The notes under the pieces were generated by a model. That model had not been told where the DNA came from, made no database searches, and was given only the letters and a program-made list of their open reading frames with translations. A program made the translations under genes and the position numbers. From the NCBI RefSeq assembly GCF_016908355.1, contig NZ_JAFBDT010000021.1, positions 1 through 36,963 of the forward strand: a stretch of 36,963 nucleotides of DNA, in the 5' to 3' direction. Of the stretch, positions 15,330 to 23,639 are shown one piece after another. Position 1 is the stretch's first letter. The number at the start of each line of letters is the position of its first letter. This DNA is from Fusibacter tunisiensis (GTDB lineage: Bacteria > Bacillota > Clostridia > Peptostreptococcales > Acidaminobacteraceae).

Positions 15330-17075
15330 ATGAATTTAATTGGAATAACGCATGAAGCGAAAAGTGCTTATGCTTACGCTTATAACGAAGACACATTACA
15401 CATTCGCCTTAGAACTGTGAAAGACGATATTGAATCCGTCAATCTGGTCTGGGGCGATCCTTTTTTGTGGCAAAATGGCAAGTGGATTCCCGACGCAGCA
15501 TCGGGCCAGGCAATGGACAAACATTTGTCTGATGATTGGTATGATTATTGGTTTATTGAAATAAAAACGAAAACCAAGCGGACGCGTTATGGGTTTCAAC
15601 TTTCAGATGAAAAACAGACGGTATTTTTAGGGGCACACGGTGTGGTGGATCTTACGAAACATCCGGAAGCCGCATACGAAGTGGGTGATTTTTTTAATTT
15701 TCCCTATATTAACCGTGAAGATTTGTTCAAGGCACCGGATTGGGTAAAAGAGTCCATTTGGTACCAAATTTTCCCGGAACGCTTCTGTAATGGTGACCCT
15801 AGCATTGATTTGCCAGGAACCCTTCCTTGGGGCAGTGAACAAGTTGTGACAAATGAAATGAAATTTGGCGGGGATTTACGTGGTGTTATAGAAAAGTTGG
15901 ATTATTTAACGGATTTAGGCGTTAATGGCATCTACTTTACACCAATTTTCAAATCACCTTCAACACACAAATATGATACGGTTGATTATTATTGTATTGA
16001 TCCTTCATTTGGAACAAATGCACTGTTTAAAGAGTTGGTGGAGAAAGCCCATGCGCGTGGAATTCGGGTTGTTTTAGATGCTGTATTTAACCACTGTGGC
16101 ATTGACCATCCTTTCTTTCAGGATGTTCTTCAAAAGGGAAAGGCGTCGCCGTATTATGGGTATTTTCACATGAACGATGAGGGATATGAAACGTTTGCAT
16201 TTACACCTAAAATGCCCAAGTGGCGCACAGGAAATCCGGAAGTTGAACGTTATTTGCTCGACATAGGGGCTTATTGGGTTGAGCAGTATGATATTGATGG
16301 GTGGCGACTGGATGTTTCAAATGAAGTTTCTCATGATTTCTGGCGGAAGTTTAGGAAGCGCATGAAGGCCATTAAACCTGATTTTTTTATCTTGGGGGAA
16401 AACTGGGACCGGTCAGAACCATGGCTTCGTGGCGATCAATTTGATTCGGTGATGAATTACGAATTTTCATACCCAGTTTGGCGGCTCCTAGATCCTGCTT
16501 ACCCCGATTATGGGGTACACGATTATAGAAACAGTATCAGTAGCCTTTTGGCAAGTTACCCTGTTCACGTGTCTGAAAATCTTTTCAATTTAATTGACAG
16601 CCATGATACAAGTCGTATTAAAACTGTTTTTGGTGGGGATGTAAATCGCGTTAAAATTGCATATGCACTCTTGCTAACGCATAGTGGTGCCCCGAGCATC
16701 TACTATGGAAGTGAAGTGGGGCTTGAAGGTGTCCATGATGGCAACAGGCAGTGTATGGTTTGGGAGCCTGATGCTCAAGATCAGAATTTGCGGACTTATG
16801 TTAAACACTTGATTGAGATTCGGAAAAAATATAGGGCTTTTAAATCGCCAAATTTGACTTGGCTTCAAGTTGATTCCGTTCCAGCGCTTTTGGCATTTGA
16901 AAAAAAAGAGGGTAATGAACGCGTGAGGTGCTATATCAATGCATCTGAAAATAAAGTGACGGTTTTGATGGAACCGGGTTGGAAAAACCTATTCAGTGAT
17001 ACGCCTATACCGGGTGGTTATTATGAGCTTGATCCTTGGTCCGTTGTACTGACGGGTGAGTATGTTGCCCATTAA
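15330..17075 (+). CDS. GH13 neopullulanase/cyclomaltodextrinase-type enzyme
   Basis: An enzyme of about 581 residues that hydrolyses maltodextrins, cyclodextrins or pullulan in the cytoplasm; there is no signal peptide. Residues 1-120 look like the N-terminal CBM34 domain of GH13_20 enzymes (WQNGKWIPDAASG, then YDYWFIEI). The barrel follows: WYQIFPERFCNGDP, VVLDAVFNHCG, GWRLDVSNEV with nucleophile D328, ILGENW with E357, and LIDSHD with D426. I prefer ATG 15330, with GAGG at 15321-15324 about 5 nt upstream; a GTG at 15324 is in frame but sits inside that site. It is last in the malQ operon. Confidence 0.9.
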   Translation: MNLIGITHEAKSAYAYAYNEDTLHIRLRTVKDDIESVNLVWGDPFLWQNGKWIPDAASGQAMDKHLSDDWYDYWFIEIKTKTKRTRYGFQLSDEKQTVFLGAHGVVDLTKHPEAAYEVGDFFNFPYINREDLFKAPDWVKESIWYQIFPERFCNGDPSIDLPGTLPWGSEQVVTNEMKFGGDLRGVIEKLDYLTDLGVNGIYFTPIFKSPSTHKYDTVDYYCIDPSFGTNALFKELVEKAHARGIRVVLDAVFNHCGIDHPFFQDVLQKGKASPYYGYFHMNDEGYETFAFTPKMPKWRTGNPEVERYLLDIGAYWVEQYDIDGWRLDVSNEVSHDFWRKFRKRMKAIKPDFFILGENWDRSEPWLRGDQFDSVMNYEFSYPVWRLLDPAYPDYGVHDYRNSISSLLASYPVHVSENLFNLIDSHDTSRIKTVFGGDVNRVKIAYALLLTHSGAPSIYYGSEVGLEGVHDGNRQCMVWEPDAQDQNLRTYVKHLIEIRKKYRAFKSPNLTWLQVDSVPALLAFEKKEGNERVRCYINASENKVTVLMEPGWKNLFSDTPIPGGYYELDPWSVVLTGEYVAH

Positions 17076-17093
17076 TTTCCAGTGTGGTAGAAT
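17065..17093 (+). promoter_or_regulatory. Promoter of the PepD gene
   Basis: TTGCCC (17065-17070), a 17-nt spacer, then TAGAAT (17088-17093) with TGG directly upstream (extended -10). It overlaps the last codons of the GH13 gene. Confidence 0.55.
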
Positions 17094-17126
17094 AACCTTG
17101 TACCCACATATTGAAAGGAGTTTGAC

Positions 17127-18581
17127 ATGGATCGGATTTTAAAAGACATTAAACCAAAAGTAGTATTTGAGTATTTTGAAGCCTTAACACGTATTCCAAG
17201 AGAATCTGGCAACGAAAATGAAGTGGCAGCTTATTTGGAAGAATTTGGTAAATCGCTGGGTCTTGAAACCAAGAGAGATACTGTAAACAATGTCATTATC
17301 TCAAAACCAGGGACACCAGGTTATGAAACGGCGCCGCATGTAATTTTGCAAGGGCACACGGATATGGTGTGTGTTAAAAAAGATGACTTGACTTTTGATT
17401 TTAACAAGGATCCGATTCCGATCTATGTGGACGGCGATTTTATTCGTACAAAGGGAACGACACTAGGCGCGGACAATGGCATTGCAGTGGCAATGGCTAT
17501 GAGTATTCTAGCGTCAAATGATCTTTCCCACCCACCGATTACAGCCCTTTTTACAACCGCTGAAGAAACGGGAATGGATGGGGTTATGGGACTTGAAAAA
17601 GGGTCTGTTGCTGGCGATATTTTAATTAACCTCGATTCGGAAGAAGAAGGCGTCTTGCTTGCATCGTGTGCGGGTGGCGTCAATAATATAACAGAATTGC
17701 CAATTGAATTTTCAAAGGAAAATCCATATGATGCAGCATTTAAAGTGGTCATTCAAGGCTTAGCTGGCGGTCACTCTGGGATTGAAATTCATAAAAATAG
17801 AGCCAATGCTATAAAGTTGCTTGGCCGGACGCTTTCCATTATGAGAGGGCATTTCCCATTTGCGCTTTTTGAAGTTGCAGGTGGTGAAAAAATGAACGCA
17901 ATCGCTAAACGGTCAGAGTTTAAGTTTGCCTTACCGGGCAGTGAAGTAATGCTTATGGAATCACTCCTACCGAGCATAGAGTCAACGTTTAAAACTGAAT
18001 TTGAAGTTTCAGATCCTGGAATTCAAATTATTTTTGAGGAAATAGAGGTGCCGGAAAAAATCTTTACCCAAAAGACAACATTAGCGGTGGAAACGCTTTT
18101 GAGGTTGACCCCATTTGGTGTTCAGACAATGAGTGCTGGCATGCCGGGACTGGTTGAAAGTTCAAATAACCTTGGTGTACTTGAGCAAGTTGATGGCACG
18201 ATCCGATTGACCAACGCCATTCGAAGTTCTGTAAAGTCATTGAAGCAAGCTCTGAATGAAGAGATGACTTTGCTCAGTGAGTGGATTGGGGCCAAAAACT
18301 ATCAAGTGGCGGATTATCCAGAATGGCCTTTTAAAGTGGAATCACCAACCAGAGACTTGATGAAAAAAGTTTATCAAGATCTGTTTGATAAAGAACTTAA
18401 AGTTGATGCCATCCACGCAGGGCTTGAATGTGGTTTCTTAAAAGAGAAAATTGGCGATATAGATATGGTTTCGTTAGGACCAGATTTATTTGATGTTCAC
18501 ACACCCAATGAACACATTAGTATTTCTTCTACAGAACGCGTCTATAATTTTGTGTGTGACGTGTTGAAACACATTAAATAA
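17127..18581 (+). CDS. pepD: Aminoacyl-histidine dipeptidase (M20 family)
   Basis: A 484-residue cytosolic dinuclear-zinc dipeptidase of the PepD (Xaa-His dipeptidase, carnosinase-like) branch of M20. Metal and catalytic motifs are present: LQGHTDMVC, TLGADNGIAVAM, TTAEETGMDG (the Glu pair), INLDSEEEG, and near the C-terminus AGLECGFL and HTPNEHISIS. The lid domain contains the GLAGGHSGIEIHKNRANAIK signature. It hydrolyses short peptides, supplying amino acids for fermentation. ATG 17127 lies 6 nt after AAAGGAG. It has its own promoter and a terminator shared with the convergent mnmA, so it is monocistronic. Confidence 0.95.
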   Translation: MDRILKDIKPKVVFEYFEALTRIPRESGNENEVAAYLEEFGKSLGLETKRDTVNNVIISKPGTPGYETAPHVILQGHTDMVCVKKDDLTFDFNKDPIPIYVDGDFIRTKGTTLGADNGIAVAMAMSILASNDLSHPPITALFTTAEETGMDGVMGLEKGSVAGDILINLDSEEEGVLLASCAGGVNNITELPIEFSKENPYDAAFKVVIQGLAGGHSGIEIHKNRANAIKLLGRTLSIMRGHFPFALFEVAGGEKMNAIAKRSEFKFALPGSEVMLMESLLPSIESTFKTEFEVSDPGIQIIFEEIEVPEKIFTQKTTLAVETLLRLTPFGVQTMSAGMPGLVESSNNLGVLEQVDGTIRLTNAIRSSVKSLKQALNEEMTLLSEWIGAKNYQVADYPEWPFKVESPTRDLMKKVYQDLFDKELKVDAIHAGLECGFLKEKIGDIDMVSLGPDLFDVHTPNEHISISSTERVYNFVCDVLKHIK

Positions 18582-18589
18582 AAAATAAG

Positions 18590-18627
18590 ATCCCGTCCAC
18601 AGAGATAAATTTGGGCGGGATTTTTTA
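18590..18627. terminator. Bidirectional terminator between pepD and mnmA
   Basis: ATCCCGTCC (18590-18598) pairs with GGGCGGGAT (18613-18621), followed by a T-run. On the other strand the hairpin is followed by T-rich sequence as well, so it can serve both convergent genes. Confidence 0.85.
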
Positions 18628-18633
18628 TAGTCT

Positions 18634-19674
18634 TTAGAGGAGACCACCGCCAATGACGGCATCGCCTAGATAAGCTACAATGGCCTGACCTTTGGCTGGT
18701 GCTCGGGTGGGAACCTCAAAATGAATTAAGCCTGTACCCTGTTTGAGTTGCAGGGTGGCAGGATAAAAATGAGACCATTGACTGGTTTTTACCCTGACGT
18801 TTAAAGGCTCTCTTTTTAAGCGCCCCAAAAGAGAAGGTTGAATGATGTGGAAAGCGTTAACTGTAAGGGATTCTACATAAATGTCTTCTTCTTTTCCAAG
18901 AATTACTTGGTGTTTTATAGGGTTTATGCCTGTAACGACATATTTCCCGGATAGAGATGGGCCGAGTTTGCGTTTTTGACCGATGGTGTAGTTGGCTGTG
19001 CCGAGATGGTGGCCTAGGTATTTTCCTGATTGATCCACAAATTTCCCGGGCTTAGCAGCTGGATTGTTATACGTCTTTAAGAAGTGAACATGACTTTTCC
19101 GATTGATAAAACAGATGCCTTGACTGTCTCTTTTTTTAGAAAAGTCTTTACAGATCGATTCAAATGAACGGCGAACTTCCGCTTTGTTACGAACATGACC
19201 AAGTGGGAATAGGATTTTATCAAGCTGATTTTGTGTAAGATGAAATAGAATATAAGATTGGTCTTTTTTTTGATTTTTTGCTTGTTTTAAAATTAGTTCA
19301 CCTGTTTTAGGGTGGCTAATGCACTGGGCATAATGTCCCGTGGCAAAGCGTTCTGCACCAAGTGTAAAGGCATCAGTCATCAGTTTTCCATATTTGATTG
19401 CTTGATTGCAATGCACACATGGATTTGGGGTTTGACCAGTTGCATAACTTTCCATAAATAAGTCTACAATTTCAGTTTTGAAAGTTTGTCTGTAGTCTAA
19501 AACATGGTGCTTAATCCCCAGTAAAGATGCAATTTTTGATGCACTTTCTAGTTCTTCAGTTTGGTGGTCAAATAACCACAGTGTTAAGCCAATGACACTT
19601 GCACCTTGTGACTTAAGGTAGTGGGCTGTGGTACCACTATCAATACCACCACTTAAACCAACGGCGACCTTCAT
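18634..19674 (-). CDS. mnmA: tRNA 2-thiouridine synthase
   Basis: A 346-residue protein that activates and thiolates U34 of Lys, Glu and Gln tRNAs using a persulfide. The PP-loop SGGIDS is at residues 8-13. C89 in NPCVHCN and C188 in GICFI correspond to the catalytic and persulfide cysteines; C86 is an additional cysteine beside the first. ATGHYA and FPLGHVRNK also fit. It is slightly shorter than the Escherichia coli protein of about 368 residues, and divergent enough to be possibly one of two paralogues. The start overlaps the degV stop by 1 nt, so it is the last gene of a pgsA-degV-mnmA unit. Confidence 0.9.
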   Translation of the reverse strand: MKVAVGLSGGIDSGTTAHYLKSQGASVIGLTLWLFDHQTEELESASKIASLLGIKHHVLDYRQTFKTEIVDLFMESYATGQTPNPCVHCNQAIKYGKLMTDAFTLGAERFATGHYAQCISHPKTGELILKQAKNQKKDQSYILFHLTQNQLDKILFPLGHVRNKAEVRRSFESICKDFSKKRDSQGICFINRKSHVHFLKTYNNPAAKPGKFVDQSGKYLGHHLGTANYTIGQKRKLGPSLSGKYVVTGINPIKHQVILGKEEDIYVESLTVNAFHIIQPSLLGRLKREPLNVRVKTSQWSHFYPATLQLKQGTGLIHFEVPTRAPAKGQAIVAYLGDAVIGGGLL

Positions 19675-20552
19675 TAGAGTTCACGTCCTTTTCCAAGAAA
19701 GGCAATCGCCACCATACCTGGGCCAACATGTGAAGCGATGGTCATGGAAAGCTCGGAGATTATAATTTCAAGGTTTGGATAAGTTGAACGAATTGTGTCT
19801 GACATTCTAAGGGCATCATCTATGGCATTGCCATGTCCTACTAGGACCACATTTGTACGATTTTCTTCGTAGTGTTCTTCCAGTTTTGAAATTAAGAAAT
19901 TTAAGGATTTTTTTCGGCCTCTTACGGTTCCATAGGGTTTTAGATAGCCTGCTTGATCTACAATTAAAGTGAGTTTTACATTCAGGACTGTTCCAACTGC
20001 TGCAGTTGCCGTGTTAATTCGGCCCCCTTTTTTGAGGAAAAACAAGTCGTCTACACCGAACCAGTGCTGAGCGTTCAGGTGGTTGTCTATAATAAAGCGC
20101 TCAATTGCGTCTGCTGTTGCGCCGGATTCGGCCATTTTAACTGCTTCTATAACTAAGACACCTAACCCTATTGAAGCAGATTTTGTGTCTATGACGTGGA
20201 GTTGGGCATCCGGATAGTCTTCAAGAACAAGTGACTTAGCAAGTAAAGCAGAGTTATAAGTTCCACTGAGTGCAGCAGAAAACCCAATGTATATTATGTG
20301 TGCGCCAGCTTCGAGTGATGACTTAAATGCATCTGTAAAGCGATGAACATTGATTTGAGATGTTGTTGGTAAAATTCCGTTTCTTAATTTGCTATAAAAT
20401 TCTGCATGCGAATAGGATTGGCCTAAATCGTCTATGATCTCTTCGGTTTCAATTTGAATTGGCATACCGAGTACTTGAAGTGCGTCTTGATGTTTAAGGA
20501 CATAATCCAGTGGTAAATCACAGCAAGAATCGGTAATGATTTTAACGGTCAT
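19674..20552 (-). CDS. DegV/FakB-type fatty-acid-binding protein
   Basis: A 292-residue DegV-family protein. The N-terminus KIITDSCCDLP is the family hallmark. LPTTSQINVHRFTDAF, IYIGFSAALSGTYNSA and HVIDTKSASIGLGVLV follow, and the second domain begins near DDLFFLKKGGRINTA. In characterised Firmicutes, FakB proteins carry a fatty acid that FakA phosphorylates for phospholipid synthesis. This one sits 10 nt downstream of pgsA, a phospholipid gene, consistent with that role. A good AGGAGG site precedes ATG 20552. Its partner kinase is not obvious in the window; the only DAK2 gene (35967 onward) is broken. Confidence 0.9.
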   Translation of the reverse strand: MTVKIITDSCCDLPLDYVLKHQDALQVLGMPIQIETEEIIDDLGQSYSHAEFYSKLRNGILPTTSQINVHRFTDAFKSSLEAGAHIIYIGFSAALSGTYNSALLAKSLVLEDYPDAQLHVIDTKSASIGLGVLVIEAVKMAESGATADAIERFIIDNHLNAQHWFGVDDLFFLKKGGRINTATAAVGTVLNVKLTLIVDQAGYLKPYGTVRGRKKSLNFLISKLEEHYEENRTNVVLVGHGNAIDDALRMSDTIRSTYPNLEIIISELSMTIASHVGPGMVAIAFLGKGREL

Positions 20553-20562
20553 GTGTCGCCTC

Positions 20563-21096
20563 CTAAGTTGTAGAGTGTTTGTGCTTAAAGTGTGTTCTCA
20601 CGTAAGATGAAAATGCAACCAGTTTTAAAGCAACTGCCAAGAAGATTAAATACTTTAAAAAAGATGCGCCTGGGAATCCGATTACCAAAATAATGGCTAG
20701 AAAGAAGATGAAACTTGCCAATTTGCCAAAATTATTAGATGGGATAATTTCTTTTTCTTTCTTAAAGAAAAAAAAGATTCCCATTAAAATCATAAAAACT
20801 TCCTTAAGGTACATAATTCCAATTACCCATAGGGGTACTATGCCGTCTACAAAGAGGGCAGTCAATGCAGCTAAAAGCATGAGTTTATCTGCAAGAGGAT
20901 CTATAACGGTTCCAATGGCGGTAATGAGGTTGTACTTTCTAGCGATATAACCATCAAGAATATCTGTTATACCTGCTAAAATATAAGTTATAAGTGCGTA
21001 TAAATGTGCATTTTCGATATTTGAAAAATAAATAATAAGAAAAATAGGGACTAAAATCAAACGAATTAGGGTTAAAATATTGGGTATATGCTTCAC
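20563..21096 (-). CDS. pgsA: CDP-diacylglycerol-glycerol-3-phosphate 3-phosphatidyltransferase
   Basis: A 177-residue integral membrane enzyme that makes phosphatidylglycerophosphate, the first committed step to phosphatidylglycerol. The CDP-alcohol phosphotransferase signature is complete: D45-x2-D48-G49-x2-A52-R53-x8-G62-x3-D66-x3-D70. Four to six hydrophobic segments surround it, including residues 5-25, 33-45, 72-105 and 125-165. The start is GTG at 21094-21096, supported by AGGAGGTG just upstream on the minus strand. It is first in the operon with degV and mnmA. Confidence 0.93.
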   Translation of the reverse strand: MKHIPNILTLIRLILVPIFLIIYFSNIENAHLYALITYILAGITDILDGYIARKYNLITAIGTVIDPLADKLMLLAALTALFVDGIVPLWVIGIMYLKEVFMILMGIFFFFKKEKEIIPSNNFGKLASFIFFLAIILVIGFPGASFLKYLIFLAVALKLVAFSSYVRTHFKHKHSTT

Positions 21097-21117
21097 GAAT
21101 TCACCTCCTTTTCATTT

Positions 21118-21147
21118 ATTATAACTGATTTTCGCAACAGATTCCAA
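21118..21147 (-). promoter_or_regulatory. Promoter of the pgsA operon
   Basis: On the minus strand, TTGGAA (21142-21147), an 18-nt spacer, then TATAAT (21118-21123). It lies 21 nt from the GTG start. Confidence 0.6.
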
Positions 21148-21215
21148 CCTTAAAGAAATGTTTAAAACCACACTTGAAGAGGTATAAAATCAAAATCACA
21201 ATATAGGAGGTCAAA

Positions 21216-22025
21216 ATGAAAAAATTCTTGTGGCTACTGGCCATTTTAACGGTACTTGTATCTGTGGCATCATGTTCAGATGCTAACCTTGATGAAACGG
21301 GTGAAGAACACTCGGTATTAAGAGTTGGCATGGAACTTAAGTATCCACCTTTTGAGACGAAAGATGCATCTGGCAATCCAGAAGGCGTGTCTGTTATGCT
21401 TGCAGAGGCTCTAGGTGACTACTTGGATGTGGAAATTGAGATTGTGGATACGGCATATGCCAGTTTAATTCCAGCGCTTGAACAGGGAAACATAGACATC
21501 ATCATTTCGTCTATGACCATAACACCAGCGCGTGAAGAATTGGTGGATTTTTCGATACCTTATACCAATAGCCAGTTGATGTTGTTGGCACATAAGGATT
21601 CCATCGTTCAATCTCCGGATGATTTAAACAATCCAGAAGTTGTAATCGCATCTAAATCTGGAACCATTGGCGCTTTATGGGCAGCTGAAAATGCACCGCT
21701 TGCAAAAATTCTTAATGTTGAAGAGGAAGCCAGTGCGGTTCTTGAGGTGGCTCAAGGAAGTGCAGATGTTTTTATTTACGACCCACTTTCAATTATCCGC
21801 CATCATGAAAATTACAAAGAGACCACCCGGACTATTTTAGAGCCACTTCCCAATACAAAGGGGTGGGGTATTGCAATGCGTAAAGGTGAAACAGACCTTA
21901 AAAATCAGATTGATGCATTTATAGAAGAGGCTAAAACGGATGGAACCTATGAAACCATTCGGGAAGCTTACTTAAAGGAGAAAATTGAGGAATTCGAAAG
22001 TTATGGGTTGGAGTTTTTCTTTTAA
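21216..22025 (+). CDS. Amino-acid ABC transporter substrate-binding lipoprotein
   Basis: A 269-residue periplasmic-binding-protein-3 family protein. It has a lipoprotein signal ending in VASC (Cys20) and so should be tethered to the outer face of the membrane. The mature part begins LRVGMELKYPPFETKDASGN, the standard start of polar amino-acid binders. VDTAYASLIPALEQGNIDII, SSMTITPAREELVDFSIPY and KSGTIGALWAAE follow. It delivers an amino acid to the permease and ATPase encoded downstream. ATG 21216 follows TAGGAGG by 5 nt. A weak -10 (TATAAA, 21183-21188) lies upstream. The specific amino acid cannot be read from sequence. Confidence 0.93.
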   Translation: MKKFLWLLAILTVLVSVASCSDANLDETGEEHSVLRVGMELKYPPFETKDASGNPEGVSVMLAEALGDYLDVEIEIVDTAYASLIPALEQGNIDIIISSMTITPAREELVDFSIPYTNSQLMLLAHKDSIVQSPDDLNNPEVVIASKSGTIGALWAAENAPLAKILNVEEEASAVLEVAQGSADVFIYDPLSIIRHHENYKETTRTILEPLPNTKGWGIAMRKGETDLKNQIDAFIEEAKTDGTYETIREAYLKEKIEEFESYGLEFFF

Positions 22026-22036
22026 AAAATATAAGG

Positions 22037-22063
22037 AGGGCGGCATAAGTTGCAGCCCTTTTT
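22037..22063 (+). terminator. Attenuator-like hairpin between binding protein and permease
   Basis: AGGGC (22037-22041) and GCCCT (22055-22059), with an inner GC/GC pair, followed by TTTTT. Located inside the operon, it would let the binding protein be made in excess over the membrane components. Confidence 0.65.
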
Positions 22064-22082
22064 AATTGGCTAAGGAGACCAT

Positions 22083-22820
22083 ATGCGAAAAAAATCAGGA
22101 TTTGTTGCAGCTGCGGCACTGTATGTCGTGTTTTATTTGTTTGTCGCTTCTCAAGCGCTGGAAAGGACCATTGATTTCTCCAGTTATTTGGCATATGCCC
22201 CTGTAATTTTTAGAGGTTGGCTGACGACCATTGCCATTAGTCTTGTTTCATTGATTCTTGCTATTTTAGTTGGACTTATACTTTATTTAATGCGGGAATC
22301 CAAATTTTCTGTTTTGTTCTATTTGGCAGAAATTCATAAGACGATTATATTTGGAACGCCACTTGTGGTTTTGGCTATGGTTGCTTATTTTTACATTGGG
22401 GATGCTTTTGGAATCAAGTCTAAATTTTGGGTTGGTGCAATTGCGTTGGCTTTTTACATTGGCGCTTATATTGCAGATATTTATAAGGGGGCTGTCGAGA
22501 GCATTCATATCAATCAGTGGCAGACGGCAAAAATGTTTGGATTTACAAGATACCAGACCTACCGTTATGTTGTATTGCCTCAGGTTATAACTTCTATTCT
22601 TCCCCCTCTGACGGGTCAATTGACCATGACAATTAAAAGCAGTGCCATACTTGCTTATATGGCGACAGATGAATTTTTGAACACCATCAGGACGGTTCAA
22701 GCAATTGGATTTAGATACCCAGAGGGGTTTATGATTACGATTTTAGGCTATTTGATATTGACTGTTCCCTTGATTGTTCTGGTGGGAAAACTTGAAAAAA
22801 AATTAAATTATAAGGTGTAA
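22083..22820 (+). CDS. Amino-acid ABC transporter permease
   Basis: A 245-residue HisM/GlnP-type permease with about five to six hydrophobic segments. The ATPase-contact loop is visible near residues 139-163 (GAVESIHINQWQTAKMFGFT, then VVLPQVI), the canonical EAA-type motif of polar amino-acid permeases. FRGWLTTIAISLVSLILAI near residues 40-60 is the usual start of the transport domain. It sits between the binding-protein gene (after a hairpin) and the ATPase gene, whose start is 2 nt after its stop. It probably acts as a homodimer, since only one permease gene is present. Confidence 0.93.
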   Translation: MRKKSGFVAAAALYVVFYLFVASQALERTIDFSSYLAYAPVIFRGWLTTIAISLVSLILAILVGLILYLMRESKFSVLFYLAEIHKTIIFGTPLVVLAMVAYFYIGDAFGIKSKFWVGAIALAFYIGAYIADIYKGAVESIHINQWQTAKMFGFTRYQTYRYVVLPQVITSILPPLTGQLTMTIKSSAILAYMATDEFLNTIRTVQAIGFRYPEGFMITILGYLILTVPLIVLVGKLEKKLNYKV

Positions 22821-22822
22821 CT

Positions 22823-23560
22823 ATGAAACTTAAAATTGATGATTTATACAAGCATTACGATCAAAAGGGTGTAATTGAAGGGTTGTCTTTGGATCTTAAG
22901 GATCTAAAAATTTTATCGTTGATTGGGGCTTCGGGAAGTGGAAAATCGACACTACTCAGATTGATTGCGGGACTTGAAGTTTATGAGAGCGGGTCGATTG
23001 AAGTAAATGGACATTCCGTAACGGCAGATGCAAGTAATGATTACCGAAAGAAAGTTGGGTTTGTTTTTCAAGACCACAATCTTTTTAACCACTTGAGTAT
23101 TTTTGAAAATATTATGTTGGTGTTAGAGAAAGTACATCATCGGAATAGGGGTGAAGCTGAAGCGGAAGTGACTCAATTGTTGGATCAATTTGGTCTTTTA
23201 GAACATGCCCATAAGAAACCACATCAAATTAGCGGTGGTCAAGCACAACGCGCTTCTATTGCAAGGGCAATGGCAATCAAACCGGATTTAATTCTTTTGG
23301 ATGAACCAACTTCTTCATTAGACCCTGTTTTGACGTATGAAGTTTTAAACGCGGTCAGGAAATTAGCAGAGAAGTCTATTGATTTTATCATTGTAACCCA
23401 TGAAATTGGATTTGCGAAAAATATAGCCGACCACATTGTGTTTATGGCGGCAGGTAAAATTATTGAACAGGGGTCAGCAGATATTTTAAATGCACCTAAA
23501 ACCAATGAACTCAAGAGTTTTTTAGATAAAATTCTGACCTACAATAGCCCTGAATTGTAA
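22823..23560 (+). CDS. Amino-acid ABC transporter ATPase
   Basis: A 245-residue GlnQ/HisP-type ATPase. Walker A GASGSGKST lies near residues 35-43, the Q-loop in VGFVFQDHNLF, the signature QISGGQAQRASIARAMA, Walker B LILLDEPTSSLDP, and the switch histidine in VTHE. It energises uptake through the permease encoded just upstream and completes a three-gene importer. Confidence 0.95.
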   Translation: MKLKIDDLYKHYDQKGVIEGLSLDLKDLKILSLIGASGSGKSTLLRLIAGLEVYESGSIEVNGHSVTADASNDYRKKVGFVFQDHNLFNHLSIFENIMLVLEKVHHRNRGEAEAEVTQLLDQFGLLEHAHKKPHQISGGQAQRASIARAMAIKPDLILLDEPTSSLDPVLTYEVLNAVRKLAEKSIDFIIVTHEIGFAKNIADHIVFMAAGKIIEQGSADILNAPKTNELKSFLDKILTYNSPEL

Positions 23561-23588
23561 AGAGTTTGTAAACGAGAGGGGACGGTAC

Positions 23589-23617
23589 TTGAATTTTGGA
23601 ATTGAGTCTGTTATACT
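23589..23617 (+). promoter_or_regulatory. Promoter of the Y1-like/AhpF-like operon
   Basis: TTGAAT (23589-23594), a 17-nt spacer, then TATACT (23612-23617). It lies in the 79-nt gap after the transporter. Confidence 0.65.
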
Positions 23618-23620
23618 CAA
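23602..23620. promoter_or_regulatory. Inverted repeat covering the -10 element
   Basis: TTGAGT (23602-23607) and ACTCAA (23615-23620) are perfect arms with a 7-nt spacer. The right arm overlaps the -10 TATACT, a position suited to a repressor or a redox-controlled operator. Confidence 0.5.
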
Positions 23621-23639
23621 CTAGAAAGTTGGTGATTTC

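Noticed and set aside
22287-22700. 137-codon minus-strand open frame inside the ABC permease gene
   Set aside because: It is a by-product of hydrophobic codon use on the other strand, with no start signal.
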